Source of the DNA: Candidatus Margulisiibacteriota bacterium
Lineage (GTDB): Bacteria > Margulisbacteria > Riflemargulisbacteria > GWF2-35-9
Reading direction: 5' to 3'
Length of the DNA stretch: 42,869 nucleotides
Assembly: GCA_028715625.1 (NCBI GenBank)
Contig: JAQURL010000014.1
Span: 1 to 42,869, forward strand
Shown here one piece after another: positions 32,465 through 42,046 of the stretch (within the stretch, counting starts at the first letter, position 1; every line of letters starts with the position of its first letter). The notes under the pieces are model-generated. The model searched no databases, was not told the DNA's origin, and saw only the letters and a program-made list of their open reading frames with translations. Both the position numbers and the translations under genes were made by a program.

Positions 32465-34275
32465 TGGCCAGGCTTATAACTTATTATCAGCGTGAAAGAA
32501 TAATCAGATTTTTCAGTATAACCCTGATGATAATTTTTTTAATTGTGAACCTGTTTCCCATCATCTGGATGGTATTTTGTTCATTTAAAAACAATAATGA
32601 CATATTAAGCGGAAATGTAGGTTTCAGCAGGGTGAACACAAGTGTTTATTCATTTTTGAAAAAAAATAATAATCTCTATATATTTTCCGTAGACGGCTCT
32701 GTGGCCAATTACAACATGCAGACTCATAAAATTGTTAAACAGCTGACAATCAAAGGCCAAAGTGTTAATTATTCCGCAGATGACAAATTTTTTTATCTGA
32801 CCAATGTAAACAATGGTATCTTTAAAGTAACTCAAGATTTGCATAAAATTGTTAAAAAAGCAGGTATGCCGATAAAAGGTGTCGATACAAATAAGTTTGG
32901 TAATACATCTATTATTAATGATGACAAATATCTTTATTTTACAGCTGAACTCAAAGGAATAAAAAAAATATTTGTATACGACAAAAAGAACCTTAAATTA
33001 CAAAAAACAATTCAACTTGATTTGGCTGATTCCGATTTTATTCGTTCTTTAAATTTAATAGACGGTTACATCTACATCGGGACCAATCTGGGTTTGCTTA
33101 AGATGGATAAAAATACACAAAAGGTTGTAGCAAATGTTTCTTTCGGTGAAGATTATTATCCATCCGGTGTACAGAAAATACTTGCTATAAAAGGTAATAA
33201 TCTGATTATTCTTTTACAAAACAATGTTCTATTTCTGGATATGCAAAAACAGGAAATTATCAAAAAAAGAAATTATACTTTGATGCGTTTTGAAGACGGT
33301 TTGATCCTGGATAACAAGCTATATCTTGCAAGCGCAGCTGGTTTGGCAGTAGTTAATTTGGACAATGACGCTATTGTCAAGCAATACAAAGGACTTTTTA
33401 AAGAGCTTAAAGATGGTGTTTTGATAGATCCAAAAAGTAATTATACAGCTAATGAATTGAATACTATTTATAAAAATAATGACGAATTTGTTTTGGGGTC
33501 TTCTTACGGAAGACTTTCCTTTATGAAAGAAAACGCTGACGATCCTTATCTGGATTTACAATTACCTCCCGGCTATCGACTTGTTAAATGGCAGAATTAT
33601 TCCGACCTCTGGAAAAATATAGATTTCGGATTATATTTGAAAAACAGTGTCATAATTTCCGGATTTACCATGTTTTTTGCTATGATCCTGGCCACTTTGG
33701 CATCATATGCTCTGGTAAGATATAATTTTAAAGGTAATAATGAATTTGGCATAGCCATTCTTTCCACGCAAATGATCCCGCAAATTATGTATTTGATCCC
33801 CCTGTTTATTATGTTTAAATGGGTTACAGATGTAACCGGTATCCCGATTAAAGGAACTTACGCCGGTTTAATTTTTATTTATACAGCTTTTTTTGTGCCT
33901 TTTTCAATATGGATACTACGAAGTTTTTTTGCTTCCATTCCGGTTGAATTGGAAGAAGCCGCGCGTATAGATGGTTGTAACGGTTTCCAGGTTTTTTATA
34001 AAATAGCGTTACCCTTAGCAATTCCCGGTATTATTGCCACAGGGATTTACGTATTTCTTACCGCGTGGGATGAGTTGATGTTCGCCTGGGTGCTTACCAA
34101 CGCGGATACGTTAACCATTCCTATAGGCATTCGTTTATTTGTAGGAAATTTTCAGAATCGTTACGACTTGATGATGGCTGCAGCTACCGTTGCCACGCTA
34201 CCCGTACTCTTTCTTTTCTTCATGCTCCAAAAACACATCGTCAAAGGTCTCACCGCAGGAGCTGTTAAAGGTTAA
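32464..34275 (+). CDS. sugar ABC transporter permease, MalG type, with an inserted beta-propeller
   Basis: The 603-residue product is the second permease half. Helix 1 (about 13-39) leads to the normal FCSFKNNNDIL, then about 305 residues (54-358, DNA 32623-33538) interrupt the first extracytoplasmic loop. The MalG-like core resumes at NIDFGLYLKNSVIISG and includes the EAA loop ELEEAARIDGCNGFQVF at 495-511. The insert shows about seven similar blades, each with a strand like NNLYIFS, KFFYLTN, KYLYFTA, GYIYIGT, NLIILLQ, KLYLASA or EFVLGSS, followed by a D/K-rich turn. This looks like a seven-bladed beta-propeller facing outside. It may touch the binding protein, the substrate or the adjacent hydrolase. 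The usual length is ~275-300, so this is a clear fusion. It reads in one frame with no sign of error. Confidence 0.85.
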   Translation: MARLITYYQRERIIRFFSITLMIIFLIVNLFPIIWMVFCSFKNNNDILSGNVGFSRVNTSVYSFLKKNNNLYIFSVDGSVANYNMQTHKIVKQLTIKGQSVNYSADDKFFYLTNVNNGIFKVTQDLHKIVKKAGMPIKGVDTNKFGNTSIINDDKYLYFTAELKGIKKIFVYDKKNLKLQKTIQLDLADSDFIRSLNLIDGYIYIGTNLGLLKMDKNTQKVVANVSFGEDYYPSGVQKILAIKGNNLIILLQNNVLFLDMQKQEIIKKRNYTLMRFEDGLILDNKLYLASAAGLAVVNLDNDAIVKQYKGLFKELKDGVLIDPKSNYTANELNTIYKNNDEFVLGSSYGRLSFMKENADDPYLDLQLPPGYRLVKWQNYSDLWKNIDFGLYLKNSVIISGFTMFFAMILATLASYALVRYNFKGNNEFGIAILSTQMIPQIMYLIPLFIMFKWVTDVTGIPIKGTYAGLIFIYTAFFVPFSIWILRSFFASIPVELEEAARIDGCNGFQVFYKIALPLAIPGIIATGIYVFLTAWDELMFAWVLTNADTLTIPIGIRLFVGNFQNRYDLMMAAATVATLPVLFLFFMLQKHIVKGLTAGAVKG

Positions 34276-34298
34276 ATTTTTGTTTTAAGGAATGAATT

Positions 34299-37200
34299 TT
34301 GGAAAAGAAAAAAAATAAAAATCTCAAACAAAAGATAGCAATAGCTATTGCGGTTGTCGTTATAATTATCATTTTGCTTTTACTTCACTCTTGTCAGACT
34401 GACAAAAATGACAGGGACAAACTGGCCAAATACAGAAAAGATGCCTATAACCTATTATATATTACCTGGAAACATTACATTACTCATGAGAACTTTGAGG
34501 GCGACTGGTGGTCGGAAAAATTCAAACATCCGAAAATGATAATGGATGACGGCAGGCCAAATGCTTTTATGGACGGAGTAGACCAGGATGCTGACGGGCT
34601 AAAAGATATTGACTGGTCAAATCCCAAAAAACCTTTTGAACTGGTAGCAGTCAGCGAATCTTCTTCTTATGCGTTGCTTCGTGCTGTAATAATTAAAGAT
34701 AAAAAAACATTCGACAAGGTTTGGAACTGGACAAAAAATAACCTTCAACACAGCCAGATTAACTGGGTCTATTACTGGAAGGACCTGAATAGCCCCAAGA
34801 ACGGCTGGAAAACACCAGATGAACTGGGTATTGAGCGTGATAATCTTTTCGCCTGGAGATGGACTCCCACTATCAGCCCCCGTAATAATAAAAATAAAAG
34901 CGAAGACGGGATAGTTTATTATCGCTGGCAGCAGCCCACTGAAGAACATAACCCGAATGACCCGTGGCGTGATGGTTGGGATGCTGCTTCTGATGCTGAT
35001 CAGGACATCGCACTGGCCCTTATTTTTGCGGATGCTTTATGGGGTAGTAAAAAGGGTGACAGGGTTTATGATTACGCTGAAAACGCCAGGCTTGTTTTAA
35101 AAGATATCTGGAATAAAGAAACTTATATTAATAAAGAGCATCGTTATATGGCCGGTGGAAACAATATAAAATCAGTAGAACCCGGATATTTATCACCGTT
35201 CAGTTATCGTATATTTGATGATTTTGATCCTGAACATAACTGGATGGACCTGGTTGATTCTTCTTACAGGATATTCGATAAATCTTCTACCGCTGTGCTT
35301 TCAGACTGGATAGACAAAACCGGTGAGGTGCATAATCAGAACCCTTATAAAAAGAAAACTCCTTACAGAGCTAATCTTTTACCTGACTGGGTTAGCCTCA
35401 GCAAGACCGGTGATGTAACAAACGGAGTGGAAAGAGAAGAACCGGAATTCGGGACCGACGCTTTTCGTGGTTTGTGGCGCGCGGCTGTAGATTATGACTG
35501 GAATAAAGACAGAAGGGCTGCAGAATACCTGAGACAGCATAGTCCTAATGGCCCTTATGATTTTTTGAATTTCAGAATGCACGATAAACATGGTGACTGG
35601 GCGAAAACAAAAAATTACGATGAAAGCCGTCACCTGGCTTCGGTTTACTGGCATGATGGCGACTATTGTTTATATGAATCTAATTATGAACCACCAGCCA
35701 ATGCTCTCAACAGATTGGAAGATGCAAATGATTACAGGGCTAATTGTGCGCAGTATGCCGTATATTTATCTTATTTCTGGGCTTCTTATGAACATAAACC
35801 TGGTCATAAAACCTTTGATATGATAGAAAAACTGGTTACTCCCATAATTATCCCGGATCAGGACGGTTTCAGTCACCGGGCTTATGTAATCCCAGATGAC
35901 CAGTTGGCCAGAGAAACAGCTGCTAATATAGCCAAGCAAACACCGGTTGAAAAACGTAATCCTAAAGCCGAAATAGGAATTCCTTACCATGATGGTGACG
36001 GTTGGCTTTGTACTGATTCTGACGGCAAATACTGGACTATTTTTGACCATTCCGAGTGGAATTGCCAGATGGATTATTTCAGTAATACCTGGACCTGGTT
36101 GGGGTTGGCTTTCTTTGCCGGGGCTTTCAAGAACCAGTACAAATATCAGAATGTTGTACCGGATATTAAGAATTTTTATGTGTATCTGGACAAGGATTAT
36201 CAGTTCAGAGCTACCGATTATATTAATACCGAGGCTTTTTATATAAGGGCCACAGGTAAGGATAAAAATCCCTTTCACCGGGATTATTTTTATATGAAAG
36301 TCCAGACAACTCAAAAGGATGCTAAACCCATTACCATAAAAATGGTTGAAACAGGAAAGCATACTGGAGTTTATCAGGGTATGGGCTATATCGGGCTTGA
36401 TAGCAGTGATGCCGCGGACAGGGTTGCGGGAAGTGTTGGAAAATATGTTGATTTTATAGTAATGCCCAAGCCGAACCTGAAAAAACGCTATAGAATAGGC
36501 GCCATAATTTTGACCAATATTATCGAAGATTTTGAAGACGGTAATCCGTTTGATGCAAATCCTATGGCCTGGTGGACAGATTCTCTTAAACCTGAGTCGG
36601 GCAAACCCAAATTTACAATAGGAAAAGATAAAGGTATATATATCTGGAAAGATACCGAATGGCATATCCGGTTCCTGGGTAACGGGGATAATGAGGTTTT
36701 TTCCGGCATGATACTTACTGATGGTCTGATGAATGCCGCTAAAACCTCAGATTTAAAAAATAATTCTACAATACAGCAATTAAGAAAATCTTTGAATTTT
36801 ACAATTATTGAGAAAAACGGAGCTACAGGAATTGATTTTACCGCATCCGGCCGCTTTATAATTTTTGATATCAAGTATAACGGTTATTATCAATCCGGCG
36901 CTTTTGCTATAGGAGTTAACGGAGACACCGCTTTTGGTGCGCCTTTAATACTACGTAACGAAGGTGAAACAGGTACTTATAAACTAAAAATAAATAAGGA
37001 AATGGCTGTAAATTCCAAATATTCATTACAGATAGACAAAAAATATATAGGCAAACCATATCCTTATCTGGGCGGAGTGTTATTTAACCCAGAACATATG
37101 GATTGGACCCGTTATGATGAATTTACTTTTGATGTTTACTTGCCTTATGACGTAGGTACTATCAGATGTGATATCCAGGATATAGACGGAACAGTTGTCA

Positions 37201-40200
37201 TTCTTAACGAATATAATCCCTGGAACGAGAAAAAAGGTCCTGGCTGGTATAAATGGCGTTCCAATACATCGCAAGGACTTGCAGTAAACGCAGATTTGGC
37301 ACAGCCTTTTTCCATTCGTTACCGTGACTGGTGGAAAGGCTGGTCATTTGACGATAATAGAAATGTGGATCGCACCAAAGAAATAGATCTGACCAAGATC
37401 AGAAATGTCATGTTCTGTATAAATGGCGGGAACGAAGATATGTCGCAGATACTTATTGATAATCTTTCACTGGAAAGGATTAATTATAATTACGGTTATC
37501 ATCCTCCCAGATATATAAGAAAAATTAATCTTTTCTCCGACCCGGGATATAAAAAACCTATAAATCTGGCGCAGGCATTAATGCAGGAAGATGTTTATGT
37601 AGAAGTTACCGGCAAGGACTCATCACCTGATACTTTTGATAAATTTTCTCTGAGAGCTGAAACCTCAGATAAATATCCCGGTTGTCATGATATTGATGTA
37701 GAACTTCTGGAAACCGCAGAAAATTCCGGCATCTACAGAGGTAGTTTCAAAATAGGAGTTCAGAGCGATCCGTCACACGGGATAATTGGAGCAGCAGAAG
37801 GACACCAGGTTAAATTATATTCAGATGTCAACAAGGGATTGATCAAGAGACTTCAGGTAGGCAGGTTTAAAATAACTACTGTCGTTGATGATTTTGACGA
37901 TCTGGCCGCAGGTCAGAAACCGGATTCCTGGTGGATAGATACAATTGACCCGGCTTCCGGAAGACCGATTTATCCGGCAGGTCAGAAGCTCGGTTATTTT
38001 GTCTGGAAAGAAGGTAATATCTGGAGAATGCGCTGGTCTGCAGATCAGAAACTGCATCACTTTACCGGAGACCTTTTTACCGACAAAACATTGAAGATTA
38101 TTCAAAAATATTATTTGCAGGGTAATGACCGGATAGACCAGATTACTCCCAAGCATATTCATTTTGATACAAATGAACAATATGCCGAAGACGGTTTTGA
38201 TTTTATTACTGATGGCAAGTTCGTAGAATTTCATCCGTTTATCGATAATGAAAAATTTCCTGACAGGACCTGGGTAGGCCCCTATGATTGGAACAAGGCT
38301 TATACTATACCTTTTACTGTAAACAACGTTGGTAAAACAAGGTCTTATGATTTGCTTATTTCCAATAAACTGGCAGTAAGCAAGCCTAACTCCATGCAGG
38401 TACATAAAACATATTTCAGCAAGGATTATCCTTATATAGGTAAATGGGGTTTAAGCGCTGATTTATCCAAGTGGAATGATAAAGATGAATTTTCCATGTG
38501 GATATATTTAAGGGATGACATCGGTAATATCCGAGTTGATTTGGAAGACAATAATCGTCAGACAGCTTGTCTGCACGAATATGACCCATATGATGCGCGA
38601 AAGGGACCGGGATGGTATAAATGGACATCAAGTTATCAGTCTGGTGTAGCACTGGCTGAAAGAAAAATTGACGGACGTCCGATAAAGGACAGACAATTCT
38701 GGACATCATACGATACACATTTGGAGAAGAATATAGATGTTACCAAAAAATTTAATCTGGGTAATATTTTAAATATAGAATTGTGTTTCGGCGGTGGTGA
38801 AAAACGGGACGCTCTGGTTAATATCGACAATCTCCATGTTACTCATTTTAACAGGCATATCGGATATACAAATCCTTTACGTATAAAAGAAATAAAATTA
38901 TACAGCGATCCTCAATATAAAAATGAGATAAAAAAGCTGATTAAAAATCAAACGGTATACCTTGAACTAATTGGTGAAGACGGTGACAAAAATACACAAG
39001 ACAAGACTTTCGCTGAAATCATGACCAATGATAAATTCCCGATTAACAAAAAGATTTCAGTCGCTGTTGATGAGACCGGTAGCCATACGGGTATATACAG
39101 AGGTAAGTTTAAAATCGGACTGGAAACCGATGATAAAGAAGATATAATCGGCGCTTCCTGGCATAGTGTACTTTCGATCTGGTCTGTGGTTAATCTTAAA
39201 TATATCAAGAAATATCCGGTCGGGTTGATAGAGCTTGTTTATGTTATCGACGATTTTGATGACAGCAGTATAGATGACAAATATCCTGTAACCTGGTGGA
39301 TAGGCGGAGCCAAGCCGGAGAACAGGTCTTATCTTTTGCAGGCGACAAATTTTGAAAATCACAAGGTTATGTACGTAAAGAAAAAATATGCCGGAGATGA
39401 TTACCCATATTTCGGTGCTTGGGGTCTTAAATCAGATGTGGAAAAATGGTCGGACAAAGAAGACTTTGTAATGGAACTTTACTTAAAGAAAGACCCAGGA
39501 GAAATCCGGGTAGATATTCAGGACAGAAGCGGGAATCTTGCAGTACTTAACGGTTATAATCCCTGGGACGATAAAAAAGGCCCGGGCTGGTATGAATGGA
39601 GAGCAAGCACCGGAATAGGCCGGGATGCGAAAAATGAACTTGTCGATGTGAACAAACTTAATGTACGCAAGTTCTGGAAAGGTTGGGATCCCAATCAGCA
39701 GCAATATGTCGATATGACCCAGACCATTGACCTCGATCATATTCAAAATGTGCAGTTTTTGATTGATAGCGAGGGGCAGGAGGGTAAAGAAATATGGATC
39801 GACAAAATTTATTTAGTAAATCACAATTACTACCTTGGTTTTACAGCACCCAAGATTATCAGTCGTTATAATTTTTATTATGACCCCGGTTATATGGTGG
39901 AAATTTCCAAAAAAGGTGAAATAATATTCAGAGACAATCATGCTGAAATCGTCGGTATTGATGAAGATCCCAATAGACTGGATGTGTTTAACGCTAACGT
40001 TCTGATATGGGACAAAAAAGAATCTTATCCTGCACCCGTAATGTTCAGAGAAACAGATGTACATAGCGGTGTATATCATGCCGATTTTGATTTGTTGAAA
40101 TTTAAACATCCGACCAGCGACAGAGTCCCTACAATAGATAACTATGTATCAATATATTTGAGTTCAAAAGACAAGTCTCAGAAATTAAGAATAAAATCTT

Positions 40201-40406
40201 TACTTGCTTTTGACTGGTCTTTATTGGAAAAATATCTCAAATCAATAGGAGGCAAGGGCAAAGGCTTTGGCTGGCCATGGTGGTGGTTATTATTAATAAT
40301 AGTGATTATCATTCTTACTGTTGTTTATTATTATTACCAAAAAACCAAAAAACAAAAAATAATACATCCTGATAAAGTAAGAAAATCCAAGTTGCGCTTT
40401 AAGTAA
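34299..40406 (+). CDS. giant membrane-tethered GH8-like glycoside hydrolase with repeated carbohydrate-binding-like units
   Basis: The start is a TTG after TAAGGA. The 2035-residue product has a hydrophobic N-terminal segment (about 13-29) followed by LHSC, an imperfect lipobox with C32, and a C-terminal membrane helix (about 1991-2015, WPWWWLLLIIVIIILTVV) with a basic tail. Residues about 42-620 resemble an (alpha/alpha)6 GH8 enzyme: SESSSYALLRAV (candidate acid E120), FAWRW at 184-188 and SDADQDIALALIFA (D232, D234). Then come Ig-like beta domains near 622, 1074, 1529 and 1852 alternating with three units starting DFEDG or DDFDD near 744, 1194 and 1649 and containing PYPYLGG/DYPYIGKWG and GPGWYKWR. 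These resemble CBM11/CIA30-type jelly rolls. The substrate is unknown; GH8 members cut beta-1,4 glucans, xylans or chitosan. Confidence 0.75.
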   Translation: MEKKKNKNLKQKIAIAIAVVVIIIILLLLHSCQTDKNDRDKLAKYRKDAYNLLYITWKHYITHENFEGDWWSEKFKHPKMIMDDGRPNAFMDGVDQDADGLKDIDWSNPKKPFELVAVSESSSYALLRAVIIKDKKTFDKVWNWTKNNLQHSQINWVYYWKDLNSPKNGWKTPDELGIERDNLFAWRWTPTISPRNNKNKSEDGIVYYRWQQPTEEHNPNDPWRDGWDAASDADQDIALALIFADALWGSKKGDRVYDYAENARLVLKDIWNKETYINKEHRYMAGGNNIKSVEPGYLSPFSYRIFDDFDPEHNWMDLVDSSYRIFDKSSTAVLSDWIDKTGEVHNQNPYKKKTPYRANLLPDWVSLSKTGDVTNGVEREEPEFGTDAFRGLWRAAVDYDWNKDRRAAEYLRQHSPNGPYDFLNFRMHDKHGDWAKTKNYDESRHLASVYWHDGDYCLYESNYEPPANALNRLEDANDYRANCAQYAVYLSYFWASYEHKPGHKTFDMIEKLVTPIIIPDQDGFSHRAYVIPDDQLARETAANIAKQTPVEKRNPKAEIGIPYHDGDGWLCTDSDGKYWTIFDHSEWNCQMDYFSNTWTWLGLAFFAGAFKNQYKYQNVVPDIKNFYVYLDKDYQFRATDYINTEAFYIRATGKDKNPFHRDYFYMKVQTTQKDAKPITIKMVETGKHTGVYQGMGYIGLDSSDAADRVAGSVGKYVDFIVMPKPNLKKRYRIGAIILTNIIEDFEDGNPFDANPMAWWTDSLKPESGKPKFTIGKDKGIYIWKDTEWHIRFLGNGDNEVFSGMILTDGLMNAAKTSDLKNNSTIQQLRKSLNFTIIEKNGATGIDFTASGRFIIFDIKYNGYYQSGAFAIGVNGDTAFGAPLILRNEGETGTYKLKINKEMAVNSKYSLQIDKKYIGKPYPYLGGVLFNPEHMDWTRYDEFTFDVYLPYDVGTIRCDIQDIDGTVVILNEYNPWNEKKGPGWYKWRSNTSQGLAVNADLAQPFSIRYRDWWKGWSFDDNRNVDRTKEIDLTKIRNVMFCINGGNEDMSQILIDNLSLERINYNYGYHPPRYIRKINLFSDPGYKKPINLAQALMQEDVYVEVTGKDSSPDTFDKFSLRAETSDKYPGCHDIDVELLETAENSGIYRGSFKIGVQSDPSHGIIGAAEGHQVKLYSDVNKGLIKRLQVGRFKITTVVDDFDDLAAGQKPDSWWIDTIDPASGRPIYPAGQKLGYFVWKEGNIWRMRWSADQKLHHFTGDLFTDKTLKIIQKYYLQGNDRIDQITPKHIHFDTNEQYAEDGFDFITDGKFVEFHPFIDNEKFPDRTWVGPYDWNKAYTIPFTVNNVGKTRSYDLLISNKLAVSKPNSMQVHKTYFSKDYPYIGKWGLSADLSKWNDKDEFSMWIYLRDDIGNIRVDLEDNNRQTACLHEYDPYDARKGPGWYKWTSSYQSGVALAERKIDGRPIKDRQFWTSYDTHLEKNIDVTKKFNLGNILNIELCFGGGEKRDALVNIDNLHVTHFNRHIGYTNPLRIKEIKLYSDPQYKNEIKKLIKNQTVYLELIGEDGDKNTQDKTFAEIMTNDKFPINKKISVAVDETGSHTGIYRGKFKIGLETDDKEDIIGASWHSVLSIWSVVNLKYIKKYPVGLIELVYVIDDFDDSSIDDKYPVTWWIGGAKPENRSYLLQATNFENHKVMYVKKKYAGDDYPYFGAWGLKSDVEKWSDKEDFVMELYLKKDPGEIRVDIQDRSGNLAVLNGYNPWDDKKGPGWYEWRASTGIGRDAKNELVDVNKLNVRKFWKGWDPNQQQYVDMTQTIDLDHIQNVQFLIDSEGQEGKEIWIDKIYLVNHNYYLGFTAPKIISRYNFYYDPGYMVEISKKGEIIFRDNHAEIVGIDEDPNRLDVFNANVLIWDKKESYPAPVMFRETDVHSGVYHADFDLLKFKHPTSDRVPTIDNYVSIYLSSKDKSQKLRIKSLLAFDWSLLEKYLKSIGGKGKGFGWPWWWLLLIIVIIILTVVYYYYQKTKKQKIIHPDKVRKSKLRFK

Positions 40407-40421
40407 CCGAGCATAACTATT

Positions 40422-41204
40422 TTGCTCAAACTCAGCAATGGTTTCCTGGAAGTAAAAGTAGATCCTGAACATGGAGGAAGAATATCAACCTTAAACCTCG
40501 CGGGTATGAGGAATGTTTTTTATACTCCGGCAATTCCTCAAAAAGACGGATGGATAAATAATGGCGGAGACTTTCTCTGGATTGCCCCGCAGGAGCGTTG
40601 GGGTTGGCCTCCTATAGCCGAGTTCGATAAGTGCAGGTGGGATATTTATAATGACGAGAAAATTTGTCTTATCTCGCCTGTTTGGCAGGGGATACAATTG
40701 CAACGGGAGTTGGATTTCGCAGATACGGATACTCTGCAAGTTACTAACACCTTAATCAATCAGGAAAATTCTCAGTCCTGGGGTTTGTGGAATATATCTC
40801 AGATACCTTTAACCGGTCTTGAAATAACCGCAGATTACAGGCATGATATAAAAGTATTTTCTTTTCCGAAGAACGTAGATATGGATGAGTTGATTAAAGA
40901 GAATTACCTTAAACTGTACAGACAAAAAAAGAAAATGGAGCTTTTCGGTAAAAAAGGAAAGGACTATAAGCTGGGATGTGTTTCCACAATCCCCAAAATG
41001 ACTATTTTGACCGAAGAGTATATATTGGAAAAACGTTTTGAGCTGGATACTTCTTCTGATATCAGATATCCGCATGACTGTAATCTGGAATTTTATAAAA
41101 ATGACGATTACATGGAAGCAGAAGTGCTCTGGCCAATGGTGAGCCTGGAACCAGGTCAGCAATACAGGGCAGTACAATATTTTTCGTTGCAGAGGAGACA
41201 GTAA
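40422..41204 (+). CDS. DUF4380-like protein, mutarotase-type beta-sandwich
   Basis: The 260-residue product begins at a TTG 15 bases after the giant hydrolase. The sequence LKLSNGFLEVKVDPEHGGRI, then GGDFLWIAPQERWGWPP and SWGLWNISQI, is typical of the DUF4380 family, whose fold resembles galactose mutarotase and the sugar-binding domains of some glycosidases. It has no signal peptide, so it probably acts in the cytoplasm on imported sugars, perhaps as an epimerase or accessory factor. The start lacks a strong ribosome-binding site. Its end carries AGGAG, which likely serves the next gene. Confidence 0.7.
   Translation: MLKLSNGFLEVKVDPEHGGRISTLNLAGMRNVFYTPAIPQKDGWINNGGDFLWIAPQERWGWPPIAEFDKCRWDIYNDEKICLISPVWQGIQLQRELDFADTDTLQVTNTLINQENSQSWGLWNISQIPLTGLEITADYRHDIKVFSFPKNVDMDELIKENYLKLYRQKKKMELFGKKGKDYKLGCVSTIPKMTILTEEYILEKRFELDTSSDIRYPHDCNLEFYKNDDYMEAEVLWPMVSLEPGQQYRAVQYFSLQRRQ
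41193..41197 (+). promoter_or_regulatory. Shine-Dalgarno supporting an AUU start for the walJ-like gene
   Basis: AGGAG sits seven bases before ATT at 41205, which directly follows the upstream stop TAA at 41202-41204. No ATG, GTG or TTG exists in frame until the GTG at 41256, which would remove the conserved SSGNC segment. Confidence 0.55.
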
Positions 41205-42014
41205 ATTTTTTCTTACATACCTTTAGCCAGCAGTAGTTCAGGAAACTGTACGATTGTGGAGACCAGGGAAACCAGGATAATAATCGATATCGGGATATCT
41301 TTTAAACAATTCCTCGCTCACCTGCAAAATTTTGAACTTCAGCTTGAACAATTTTCCAGACTATACATCACTCATGCGCATTCTGATCATGTTTCCGGAT
41401 TAGCTACTTTTTTAAAACGCTCACACATTCCTGTCTATACCAGAGCAAAAACACAACAGGTTTTATTCAGGAAATATCCTGAGTTGCGAGCATTAAACGA
41501 AAGATTCAAGTTAATCGATAAACCGGTTTGCCAGGAAAAGGACTTAAAAATTCGTTACTTCAGACTGCCGCATATAGGATGGGTCAACAAGCCGGAAGAA
41601 GATACAGGTGAGCATATAGGGTTCCTTTTTGAGTGTCAGGACCAGCGGTTTTCTTTTATGACCGATTGCGGACATCTGAGCGATGGTGTGAAGGAAATTA
41701 TCAAAGACAGTCAGGTGTTTTTCATCGAATCTAATTATGATCCTGATATGCAGATCAAATCCAGCCGGCCCTGGCCCTTAAAAAAAAGGATAATGGGAGA
41801 CGAAGGCCATTTATCCAATTTTCAGACAGCCGATTATTTACTGGAATTGACAGACGAACATAAAACCAAACATGTTTTTCTGGCACATATGAGCAAACAA
41901 TGTAATACCAAGGATTTGGCTGTAAGTACCATTCTGAATAAATTTAGGGAACATAACCGGCAGCCGGCCCTAAAGATACATACAGAACTACCGAAGCGTT
42001 ATTTTATTAGTTAA
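41205..42014 (+). CDS. walJ: WalJ/YycJ-type metallo-beta-lactamase-fold hydrolase
   Basis: The 269-residue product (AUU start) belongs to the YycJ/WalJ group of MBL-fold proteins, thought to be nucleases linked to replication, repair and cell division. The N-terminal IPLASSSSGNC (5-15) is the family's conserved opening; ETRIIIDIG follows; the metal site is HAHSDH at 57-62, with further conserved stretches SFMTDCGHLSD, GDEGHLSN and FLAHMSKQCN. A start at the GTG 41256 would give 252 residues but cut off the SSGNC strand, so I prefer 41205. The frame is the same as that of the upstream gene, separated only by one TAA, so a mutated start codon or sequencing slip in the T-run at 41206-41211 is an alternative. 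A dnaB gene follows, which fits a replication context. Confidence 0.8.
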   Translation: MFSYIPLASSSSGNCTIVETRETRIIIDIGISFKQFLAHLQNFELQLEQFSRLYITHAHSDHVSGLATFLKRSHIPVYTRAKTQQVLFRKYPELRALNERFKLIDKPVCQEKDLKIRYFRLPHIGWVNKPEEDTGEHIGFLFECQDQRFSFMTDCGHLSDGVKEIIKDSQVFFIESNYDPDMQIKSSRPWPLKKRIMGDEGHLSNFQTADYLLELTDEHKTKHVFLAHMSKQCNTKDLAVSTILNKFREHNRQPALKIHTELPKRYFIS

Positions 42015-42046
42015 AGGGTTAAAAGTGTAAGGTTAAAACAAATACA

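Noticed and set aside
35766-36665. 299-codon antisense frame inside the giant hydrolase
   Set aside because: The sense strand has clear domains throughout; the antisense product shows no recognisable motif.
41202-41204. Stop-codon readthrough joining the DUF4380 and walJ-like proteins
   Set aside because: The frames are the same, but an AGGAG is correctly placed for separate initiation and the two families are normally separate proteins.
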